From contig CAZEFW010000284.1 of assembly GCA_964511535.1 (NCBI GenBank), forward strand, positions 1 to 5,050: DNA of 5,050 nt, written 5' to 3'. Source of the stretch: CAZCFB01 sp964511535 (GTDB lineage: Bacteria; Myxococcota_A; Polyangia; GCA-2747355; CAZCFB01). Below are positions 1 to 5,050 of the stretch, piece by piece. Each line of letters opens with the position of its first letter. Position 1 is the first letter of the stretch. A program made the position numbers and the translations under genes. Under the pieces are notes generated by a model that ran no database searches, was not told where the DNA came from, and worked only from the letters and a program-made list of their open reading frames with translations.

Positions 1-1669
1 GGAGGAGGTCGAGTGCGAGCCCGATGCCGATCCCGATGAAGATGACGAGGCGGAGCCCGAGCCCGAGCCCGAGCCCGCCCCCGAGCCCGATCCCGCCCCC
101 GAACCCGCATCAGTCCCCAGGACCATCACGGCCCGAGAGTTCACCGTGGCCGATCCCGAGCCCGAGCCGGATGTCATGACCTCCGCTCCCGAAGAGCCCG
201 CGCCCGCTCCCGCTCCCGAGCCCGCGCCCGCTCCCGATCCCGATCCCGATCCCGATCCCGCTCCCGCGCCCGCTCCCGCTCCCGACGCCGACGACGACAT
301 CATGACCTCCGCCCCGGAGGAGGACGCCTCCGAGACCTCCCATGACGGCTACGAGGCCGGGCGGATGCCCATCAAATCCACCCCAACTGTCATGGGGGTC
401 CAGGAGGTCATGCTGCCGCCTGCCGGCGAGGAGCCCGAGTTCGAGCAGGAGGCCGCCGGCGGTGATCCAGAGGACGACGGCACCGACCTCGACATCCCCA
501 TGGAGGTGGACATCCCCATGGACGAGGATGACGAGGACGACGACGCCATCCCGGACCACCTGCTGCGCACCATGGATCTCGAGCCGATGGAGTCCGAGCC
601 GGAGGAGACGCCCACCCTGGCCGAGGTGCAGGCCGTGGTGGCCATCCCCGACCAGCGCGACAAGCCGAAGCGCAAGAAGACCATCTTCAGCGGCGCCGAC
701 CTGCACGAGCGGTATCACCGGCACATCCACGAGGACAGCGACCTGGACGCCGCCTTCTGCGTGGCAGACGCGCTGGTCTTCATGGGCAAGGCGCAGAAGG
801 GCGTCACCCTGTTCCACGAGCACCACAAACCACAGACCCTCCAGCGCACCGAGCGCACCATCACCGACGATGTGTGGACCGCCAATATCCAGTCGCCCCA
901 CGAGGAGAGCCAGATCGGAGACCTGCTGGCGCTGCTGGCCCCCGCGCTGACTCGGGCCACAGCGCGCAAGCCGCGGGCCTTCGACCTGCAGGAGGAGGAG
1001 AAGCGCGACCTCTCCACCGACCTGCTGCAGATCTCCAGGGTGGTGGCCTACTCCGCTCACGCCCTGGGGGTGGGTCCGGTGGACCTGTACGTGCAGCAAG
1101 ACCGGCCCCAGGGGTTCCTGTTCGCCAACACGGTCAAGCGGCTCTCCTTCGTGGCCGGCGCCGACCTGCTCAAGGGCCGGCACCAGAACGAGCTGACCTT
1201 CATCGCCGCGCGGCAGCTTGCCCTGGTCAAGCCGCACTACTTCCTGGTCAACCTGCTGCCAGGTCCCGGCGCGTTGCGCCAGGCTGTGCTGGCGGCCATC
1301 AAGCTGTCCATCCCGAAGCTGCCCATCCCCAAGGCGGAGCTGGAGGGCTGCAACCAGCTGCTCAAGACCCTCAAGAAGCACCTGACGGGCCGGGAGAAGA
1401 AGCTGCTCAAGGGCCAGGTCTCCCGCGTGGTCAAGCGCGGCGCCGTGGACCTGGATACCTGGTTCGCCGAGGTGCAGCTCACCGCAGACCGCGCCGCCCT
1501 GCTGCTGTGTCAGGACCTGTTCAGCGCCGCCAACATCGTCGAGGAGTCACCCCATGTGCCGGGCGCGCCCACTGCCGCGCGCCGGGTGCAGGAGCTGGTG
1601 CGCTACGGGCTGTCCGAGGAGTACGCGGCCATCAGGCGGAGCCTCGGGTTGACGATTGTGAAGGGGTAG
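1..1669 (+). CDS. Acidic/proline-rich protein with C-terminal degenerate M48-like domain (5' end outside window)
   Basis: The frame starting at base 2 is open from the window edge to TAG at 1667-1669, giving 555 visible codons. The true start is upstream: GTG at 146 has no convincing ribosome binding site, and the same Glu/Pro-rich composition continues before it. Layout: Glu/Asp/Pro/Ala repeats (about 2-325), a Met/Asp/Glu-rich acidic stretch (about 420-620), a basic patch KPKRKK (near 662-680), a helical TPR-like segment (about 700-830), then a globular domain to the end. The latter resembles the C-terminal domain of TPR-containing proteins common in Myxococcota (recalled family knowledge, not searched). 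Its core aligns by eye with M48 peptidases, but HExxH reads RQLAL and the third ligand Glu reads Gln, so proteolysis is unlikely. No transmembrane segment is visible. Upstream TPRs would be expected outside the window. Existence of the gene is near certain; function is unknown. Confidence 0.88.
   Translation, partial: EEVECEPDADPDEDDEAEPEPEPEPAPEPDPAPEPASVPRTITAREFTVADPEPEPDVMTSAPEEPAPAPAPEPAPAPDPDPDPDPAPAPAPAPDADDDIMTSAPEEDASETSHDGYEAGRMPIKSTPTVMGVQEVMLPPAGEEPEFEQEAAGGDPEDDGTDLDIPMEVDIPMDEDDEDDDAIPDHLLRTMDLEPMESEPEETPTLAEVQAVVAIPDQRDKPKRKKTIFSGADLHERYHRHIHEDSDLDAAFCVADALVFMGKAQKGVTLFHEHHKPQTLQRTERTITDDVWTANIQSPHEESQIGDLLALLAPALTRATARKPRAFDLQEEEKRDLSTDLLQISRVVAYSAHALGVGPVDLYVQQDRPQGFLFANTVKRLSFVAGADLLKGRHQNELTFIAARQLALVKPHYFLVNLLPGPGALRQAVLAAIKLSIPKLPIPKAELEGCNQLLKTLKKHLTGREKKLLKGQVSRVVKRGAVDLDTWFAEVQLTADRAALLLCQDLFSAANIVEESPHVPGAPTAARRVQELVRYGLSEEYAAIRRSLGLTIVKG
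53..106 (+). repeat. In-frame hexanucleotide (Glu/Asp/Ala-Pro) low-complexity tract 1
   Basis: Alternating (GAG/GAT/GCC)-CCC codons give a run of Glu-Pro, Ala-Pro and Asp-Pro dipeptides. The unit is 6 nt, so slippage changes length without breaking the frame. It lies in the linker of the plus-strand protein and probably forms an extended, negatively charged spacer. Confidence 0.85.
170..322 (+). repeat. Pair of D[V/I]MTSAPEE motifs flanking the Ala/Asp-Pro tract
   Basis: A nine-residue motif, Asp-Val/Ile-Met-Thr-Ser-Ala-Pro-Glu-Glu, occurs at 170-196 and again at 296-322, 126 nt (42 codons) apart. The two copies differ at synonymous sites and in one Val/Ile position. They bracket the second proline tract. 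This suggests the linker grew by an in-frame duplication of a larger unit, or that the motif itself is kept. Confidence 0.75.
197..283 (+). repeat. In-frame hexanucleotide (Ala/Asp-Pro) low-complexity tract 2
   Basis: Proline occupies every second codon here (CCC throughout), alternating with Ala, Glu or Asp. It includes four consecutive identical GATCCC units at 236-259. It follows tract 1 in the same linker and is likewise prone to 6-nt length change. The predicted product is an extended polyproline-type spacer. Confidence 0.88.
1076..1530 (+). other. M48 peptidase-like core with all zinc-binding residues substituted
   Basis: This is a domain within the plus-strand protein. Active M48 enzymes show a beta-strand with an NAF-type motif, then a leucine-rich turn, the helix ELxxVLAHELxH, and later an E(F)TADRA helix. 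Here the order is DLYVQQDRP, then FVAGADLL, then ELTFIAARQLALV (codons 1190-1228), then VQLTADRAALLL (from 1472). HExxH is replaced by R-Q-L-A-L at 1211-1225 and the third-ligand Glu by Gln at 1475-1477, while the flanking Ala-Asp-Arg-Ala is kept. Conserved surroundings with lost ligands suggest a pseudo-enzyme. The alignment is by eye and no profile search was possible; a chance resemblance of two helices remains the alternative. Confidence 0.5.
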
Positions 1670-1672
1670 TGG

Positions 1673-1691
1673 CCGCGGCCTTCGGCCGCGG
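1673..1691. terminator. GC-rich hairpin between convergent genes, candidate bidirectional terminator
   Basis: CCGCGGCC (1673-1680) and GGCCGCGG (1684-1691) form a perfect 8-bp stem with a TTC loop, 3 nt after the plus-strand stop codon. The position between two convergent genes suits transcription termination in both directions. Neither strand has a T-tract after the stem, so intrinsic termination is not assured. The hairpin might instead protect 3' ends or be a dispersed palindrome. Confidence 0.5.
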
Positions 1692-1693
1692 AT

Positions 1694-1725
1694 TGCCAGG
1701 CTGCCAGAATGCCAGAATGCCAGAA
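1694..1725. repeat. 8-bp tandem repeat TGCCAGAA, three perfect copies plus one degenerate
   Basis: TGCCAGAA occurs at 1702-1709, 1710-1717 and 1718-1725, preceded by a related unit TGCCAGGC at 1694-1701 and followed by a partial TG. It is non-coding and sits between the hairpin and the end of the minus-strand gene. It is a simple-sequence tract whose copy number may vary between strains. No role is evident. Confidence 0.85.
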
Positions 1726-1744
1726 TGAGATGGCTGCTGTGGAG

Positions 1745-3631
1745 CTAGGTCTTCCTTATCAGCTCCAGGTAGTCCCTGTTTCCGGGCTCCATCTCCAGGG
1801 CCACCTCGAGGTTCATCTTGGCGGCGCGGTACTCCTTGCGCATCACCATCAGCTCCGCCTGCTTGAATAGCAGGTAGCCGGCCACCTTGCGCTGGAACGG
1901 CGTGGCCAGCAGGCTGCGCTCCTCCAGGCGGTTGTCCTTGCGCTTGAGCCATGTGCAGGCCTTGCCGGCGAGCTTCACGATCTCCTGGCAGATCGGGATG
2001 GTCTCCTCGTGGAAGACGTACCACTTGCTCCCCTCGCCAAACTCCTTCTTCATCTTGGCCAGCGCCGCGTCGTAGGCGCTCCAGTGCTCGCTCCAGTGCA
2101 CACCCAGCTGGTCGAAGCGGGTCCTGGACTTGCGGCCGTCCAGCTCCTCCTGGACCATCTGCTCGGCGGTGAGCACGATGCCCTCGGAGGCCGGTAGATC
2201 GTTCAGGTTGAGCAGCCCGATGCTGATCATCGTGATGAACAGGCGGCGGGTGCGCTTGAGCCCGAGGGGGCTGATCTTGCGCACATGGTCCAGGCTCATG
2301 CAGCCGTCCAGGACCTCCTCGAACAACCCCTGGGCCTGGGGATCGAGGCCCAGGGCGTGCAGCGGCCAGATCGGCTCGGGCGCCAACATCGGGTACCTGT
2401 GCCAGTTGTCGCCCAGGATCGCCTCCTGCTCGTCGTTGGTCTGCTCGCGCAGGGCGACGTCCATCCAGGGCACCAGCAAGGATCCGAAGGCGATGCCGTT
2501 GTGCCGGGTGATCACCTCGGTGTGCAGGCTGAACGGACAGCGCTCCAGCCTGCGCACCTCGTTCAGGGCGTCGATGGCCTGGGCCCGCAGAGCCAGCCAG
2601 AAATCTTGCGCCCGCAGCAGGCGCCGCATCACCAGCAGCTTGACGATGCCCAGGGTGGTGACCGCGTCCCCGAGGGTGGCGAGCACGCGCTTTTTGGTCT
2701 TGCGGTCCAGCTTGCCCGAGTCCTCGAGGCGCTCCAGCAGGTTCATGGGGCTGCCAGGCCGCGCGAAGCGCACCAGCTTGCCCTTGAGGTTGAAGTCGAA
2801 GATAAGCTGCTCGTGGCCCAGGCGGATGCGCAGCGAGAGCGGCAGGTTCGCCATGGCGATGGAGCCGAGCAGGTGGAACAGCGGGATCTCGGCCAGGTTG
2901 TCCGGGTCGATGGCGAGGACCTTCATCGCCCCGAACTCGCCGCTCGCCTTGCCCGCCGTGGCGATGCCGTTGATGTTCAGCTGCGGCATGGAGGCCGACG
3001 TCATGGGGCGGGCGCCCACGGGCTGAGCCCCCATGGCTGCGGGATCGGGTGGGATGAACACAGGGGTCGGCGTGGGCGCGCCAACGTCCCGGGTGGGGGC
3101 GCCCGGAGGCGGCTCCGGCAGCGGCGCCGGGGTCGGCGTCGGGGCGCCCACTTCCCAGTGGGCCTCCGCGGTCGGGGCCGCGTCCATCTGCTGCTCCAGG
3201 GTCGGCTCCGCCTCCGGTCGCGGGGCCTGTACCGCCGGGGTCTCCGGGGGCGCAGACTCGGCAGCGGGCGCGGGCTCGGGCGCGGGCTCTGCTGGTAGAT
3301 CTCCGGCCTCCGCCGCTGCTCCCGGCGCCGCCGCCGTGGCAGCGGTGGCTCTCAGGTGTTCCACCAGCGCCTCGATCTCGCCATGGGTCGTCGGATCCAT
3401 GGCCACCTCGAGGCCCATCATGCCGGCCGACGCGAACACAGGCTCGGCCACCATGGTGATGGAGGCGCCCTCCCCCTTGACCACCATCGTGAACGTGCGC
3501 CGGATCCGCATGGGCATGTCCACGTCGGTCTGCACGAACAGCCCGTTACGGATCAGGTTCTCTTCGTACTCGGAGAGGAACTCTTCGCCGGAGGTGAACT
3601 CTATGGTCCCGTCCTCTAGCAGTCGTGGCAT
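1745..3631 (-). CDS. PilZ-like / DUF4388-like multidomain protein with J-like and TPR-like C-terminus
   Basis: This is a complete gene of 628 aa, starting at ATG 3631-3629 (AGGAG 6 nt upstream) and ending with TAG at 1745. Domains by eye: residues about 10-80 PilZ-like (EYEENLIRNGLFVQTD resembles the NLSxGGLFVxT strand of myxobacterial PilZ paralogues, but no RxxxR pair precedes it, so cyclic-di-GMP binding is doubtful); 95-215 Pro/Ala/Glu linker; 235-415 DUF4388-like (AEIPLFHLLGSIAMANLP, then a beta-region and LLERLEDSGKLD); 418-480 winged-helix-like (LDGCMSLDHVRKISPLG...IGLLNL); 503-575 J-domain-like helices beginning FDQLGV, with no HPD; 578-625 TPR-like pair ending ALEMEPGNRDYLELIRK. No signal peptide or membrane segment, so cytoplasmic. 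By family analogy it is a regulatory adaptor; the exact role is unknown. It lies 69 nt downstream of the peptidase gene on the same strand and converges on the plus-strand gene. Confidence 0.9.
   Translation of the reverse strand: MPRLLEDGTIEFTSGEEFLSEYEENLIRNGLFVQTDVDMPMRIRRTFTMVVKGEGASITMVAEPVFASAGMMGLEVAMDPTTHGEIEALVEHLRATAATAAAPGAAAEAGDLPAEPAPEPAPAAESAPPETPAVQAPRPEAEPTLEQQMDAAPTAEAHWEVGAPTPTPAPLPEPPPGAPTRDVGAPTPTPVFIPPDPAAMGAQPVGARPMTSASMPQLNINGIATAGKASGEFGAMKVLAIDPDNLAEIPLFHLLGSIAMANLPLSLRIRLGHEQLIFDFNLKGKLVRFARPGSPMNLLERLEDSGKLDRKTKKRVLATLGDAVTTLGIVKLLVMRRLLRAQDFWLALRAQAIDALNEVRRLERCPFSLHTEVITRHNGIAFGSLLVPWMDVALREQTNDEQEAILGDNWHRYPMLAPEPIWPLHALGLDPQAQGLFEEVLDGCMSLDHVRKISPLGLKRTRRLFITMISIGLLNLNDLPASEGIVLTAEQMVQEELDGRKSRTRFDQLGVHWSEHWSAYDAALAKMKKEFGEGSKWYVFHEETIPICQEIVKLAGKACTWLKRKDNRLEERSLLATPFQRKVAGYLLFKQAELMVMRKEYRAAKMNLEVALEMEPGNRDYLELIRKT
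3062..3151 (-). repeat. Duplicated VGAPTPTP motif in the proline-rich linker
   Basis: Val-Gly-Ala-Pro-Thr-Pro-Thr-Pro is encoded at 3128-3151 (residues 161-168) and again at 3062-3085 (residues 183-190), 22 codons apart, with mostly identical bases. It lies in the linker between the PilZ-like and DUF4388-like domains, which also contains an EPAPEPAPAAE stretch. It is probably a flexible spacer that grew by in-frame duplication. Confidence 0.75.
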
Positions 3632-3637
3632 CAATCG

Positions 3638-3642
3638 CTCCT
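3638..3642 (-). promoter_or_regulatory. Ribosome binding site (AGGAG) that decides the start of the 628-aa protein
   Basis: On the minus strand AGGAG lies 6 nt before ATG (3631-3629) but only 3 nt before the in-frame TTG at 3634-3632. The ATG is therefore the better start. A second purine-rich stretch, GGGGGAG, lies just upstream at 3650-3644. Confidence 0.7.
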
Positions 3643-3666
3643 GCTCCCCCAGATCAGGCTTCCAGT

Positions 3667-3690
3667 TTTGTGCCTGAATTATGCCACAAA
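3667..3690. promoter_or_regulatory. Inverted repeat TTTGTG-N12-CACAAA in the gap upstream of the 628-aa gene
   Basis: Perfect 6-bp arms TTTGTG (3667-3672) and CACAAA (3685-3690) flank a 12-nt spacer. The element sits in the AT-richest part of the window, 36 nt before the start codon. It could be an operator half-site pair or a weak hairpin. The short arms and long spacer make chance possible. Confidence 0.35.
3671..3686 (-). promoter_or_regulatory. Weak sigma-54-like -24/-12 element
   Basis: The minus strand reads TGGCATAATTCAGGCA, keeping the GG-N10-GC spacing of sigma-54 promoters (consensus TGGCAC-N5-TTGCA). The -24 half is good, but the -12 half has AGGC for TTGC. Transcription from it would start about 30 nt before the ATG at 3631, a plausible leader. 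Sigma-54 promoters are common in Myxococcota. The match is imperfect and no activator site is visible, so this is only a candidate. Confidence 0.25.
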
Positions 3691-3700
3691 TACGGACTCC

Positions 3701-5050
3701 CTACTTGCTGAGCCACGCCTGGTAGGCATCGAAAGCGTAGGGCCGGCCGAGGTAAGCCTTGACCATGTCAGCGGCGTCCACGGTGCCACCCGGCTCCAGG
3801 ATCTTCTTGCGGTAGCTGACCGCGTTGGCCTTGTCCATCAGCCCCTTGGCCAGGAATGAGGAGAGCATGTCCTTGGCCTGCACCAGGGACCACATGTACG
3901 TGTAGTACATGGAGCTGTAGCCGTTGAGGTGGCCGAAGTTGGCGTAGACCGCCGTGCCCTTGATGTACGGGTACGGGCTGTAGCCGCGCTGCACCCGGCG
4001 CATCTCCTTCATCAGGTCGAAGCTGCCGGGCGCCTTGTTGTGGTAGTTGAACGACAGCGCCGCGTAGAACATCTGCCGCATCACGTGCACGCCCTTGCCG
4101 AAGGAGCGGGCTTCGTTCATGCGCTTGACCAGGTCGGCGGGGATCGCCTTGCCGGTCTCGTGGTGCTTGGCGAACCGCGAGAGCACGCCGTGATCCCAGG
4201 CCCACTCCTCGAGCAGCTGGGACGGCGCCTCGACGAAGTCCCACTCGCAGGTGATGCCCGACATGGTGACCCACTTGTGCCGGCCGGCCAGCAGCTGGTG
4301 CATCAGGTGGCCGAACTCGTGGAAGAAGGTCACCACCTGCTTGTGCTCGGTGAGCGCCGGCTTGCCGCCGGTCTTGGACGGGTCCGGGAAGTTGGTCACC
4401 AGCGAGGCGGAGGGGAGCTGCACCCCGGGGACGCCGGTGTAGAGCGGGAACTCGGCGGCGTGCTTGTACTTGCCCTCGCGCGGGTGCAGGTCGAGGTAGA
4501 AGCGGGCGATCTTCTTGTCCCCCTCGTACACGTCGTACGCCTCGACGCTCTCGTGCCACACCTTGGCCCCGTCCACCTTGGTGAGCTTCAACCCGAACAT
4601 CTCCTCGGTGATCTTCAGCAGCCCCGCCTTGACGTTGGCGAAGTCGAAGTAGGCCCGCACCTCGGTGGGGTCCACGCCGTACTTCTCCGCCTTGATCCGG
4701 TTGACGTAGTAGTAGCGGTCCCAGCTGCCCACCGCCCGCGCCGGCGGGTGGTCCTTCTTCTTGCGGGCCAGGATGGTCTTCAGGTCCGCCTGCATGCGCG
4801 GCCGGGCCAGGGCGGAGACCTTCTCGATGAAGTCGGCGATGACCTTCTTGTCCTTGACCATCTTGTCCTCGGCGTTGTAGCTCGCCCAGTCCTCGTAGCC
4901 CAGGAGCGTGGCGTACTGGTGCCTCGCGGCCAGCAGCTTCTTGAGGATGTCGTCATTGACCGGGTGGGCGCGCTTGAGGAACAGCTCATAAAGCTGCCGC
5001 CGCACCCCCTCGCGCTTGGCGTAGGACTGGGCCGGGATGAAGTCGGGGTA
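3701..5050 (-). CDS. M3 family zinc metallopeptidase (thimet oligopeptidase/Dcp-like), N-terminus outside window
   Basis: There are 449 visible codons, ending with TAG at 3701; the frame stays open to the window edge. GTG at 5005 is not the start, because the 15 codons before it (YPDFIPAQSYAKREG) continue the family's conserved helical region. M3 enzymes cleave short oligopeptides using one zinc. Here HEFGH is at 4321-4307 and the third ligand is Glu (4231-4229) in VEAPSQLLEEW, so the site is complete. The substrate-binding loop HLNGYSSMYYTYMWS (about 3931-3887) holds the expected tyrosines, with one Gly fewer than the GGY of thimet oligopeptidase. About 200 residues follow HEFGH, close to thimet oligopeptidase, so roughly 230 N-terminal residues are missing. 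Cytoplasmic or exported cannot be told without the N-terminus. The specific subtype (Dcp, OpdA or other) is unresolved. Confidence 0.95.
   Translation of the reverse strand, partial: YPDFIPAQSYAKREGVRRQLYELFLKRAHPVNDDILKKLLAARHQYATLLGYEDWASYNAEDKMVKDKKVIADFIEKVSALARPRMQADLKTILARKKKDHPPARAVGSWDRYYYVNRIKAEKYGVDPTEVRAYFDFANVKAGLLKITEEMFGLKLTKVDGAKVWHESVEAYDVYEGDKKIARFYLDLHPREGKYKHAAEFPLYTGVPGVQLPSASLVTNFPDPSKTGGKPALTEHKQVVTFFHEFGHLMHQLLAGRHKWVTMSGITCEWDFVEAPSQLLEEWAWDHGVLSRFAKHHETGKAIPADLVKRMNEARSFGKGVHVMRQMFYAALSFNYHNKAPGSFDLMKEMRRVQRGYSPYPYIKGTAVYANFGHLNGYSSMYYTYMWSLVQAKDMLSSFLAKGLMDKANAVSYRKKILEPGGTVDAADMVKAYLGRPYAFDAYQAWLSK

Noticed and set aside
146..148. GTG as start codon of the plus-strand gene
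   Set aside because: The frame is open to the window edge with the same repeat composition upstream, and no good ribosome binding site precedes the GTG.
53..283. CRISPR-like or satellite array
   Set aside because: The repeat unit is 6 nt, in frame and inside a coding region, with no spacers. It is a protein low-complexity tract.
110..1381. Long minus-strand open frame with Gly-Ile/Gly-Ser/Gly-Arg dipeptide repeats
   Set aside because: It is the antisense reading of the Glu/Asp/Pro/Ala hexamer tracts and of a GC-rich real gene. Low stop frequency is expected there, and the protein shows no domain.
1632..2024. Minus-strand open frame spanning the convergent gap
   Set aside because: It runs through the hairpin and the TGCCAGAA repeats and overlaps both real genes out of frame. 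Its protein is Gln/Gly/Pro-rich with no domain.
2130..3298. Plus-strand open frames (2130-3026 and 2285-3298) over the 628-aa gene
   Set aside because: They are antisense shadows: Arg/Ser-rich or Gln/Gly/Arg-rich with no recognisable motif, whereas the minus strand gives coherent domains and a ribosome binding site.
3632..3634. TTG as start of the 628-aa protein
   Set aside because: It is only 3 nt from AGGAG, while the next codon, ATG, is at the usual 6-nt spacing.
5003..5005. GTG as start of the M3 peptidase
   Set aside because: The 15 upstream codons continue the conserved M3 helical region, so the gene extends beyond the window.

Overview
The window is GC-rich and almost wholly coding. 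It holds the 3' part of one plus-strand gene, one complete minus-strand gene and the 3' part of a second minus-strand gene. Three things suggest a deltaproteobacterium in the broad sense, most likely Myxococcota: the third-position GC bias, the acidic/proline-alanine linkers, and a PilZ-like + DUF4388-like + J-like/TPR-like architecture beside a protein with a TPR-family C-terminal domain. No 16S rRNA or other marker gene is present, so this placement is inference from protein style.

Positions 1-1669 (+) are the C-terminal 555 codons of a large protein whose start lies upstream. It has a long Glu/Asp/Pro/Ala low-complexity linker, then an acidic stretch, then a globular C-terminal domain. I read the core of that domain as a degenerate M48-type metallopeptidase fold: the segments flanking the active site are recognisable, but the HExxH motif and the third zinc ligand are all substituted. 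It is probably a binding or scaffold protein rather than a protease.

Positions 1670-1744 are a short gap between convergent genes. It contains a perfect 8-bp GC hairpin (a terminator candidate without a T-tract) followed by an 8-bp tandem repeat.

Positions 1745-3631 (-) encode a complete 628-aa multidomain protein: N-terminal PilZ-like domain, Pro/Ala-rich linker, DUF4388-like domain with a winged-helix-like tail, a J-domain-like helical segment without HPD, and a terminal TPR-like helix pair. It looks like a regulatory or adaptor protein of the myxobacterial kind. Its start is set by an AGGAG 6 nt before ATG.

Positions 3632-3700 separate it from the upstream minus-strand gene. This gap is locally AT-richer and carries an inverted repeat and a weak sigma-54-like -24/-12 element, so the 628-aa gene may have its own promoter. 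Positions 3701-5050 (-) are the C-terminal two thirds of an M3-family (thimet oligopeptidase/Dcp-like) zinc metallopeptidase with all catalytic residues intact.

Nothing marks this as a mobile or defence island: there is no transposase, integrase, tRNA, CRISPR or phage gene. The items most worth a second look are the apparently dead M48-like domain, the signalling protein with degenerate modules, and the small elements in the two gaps.
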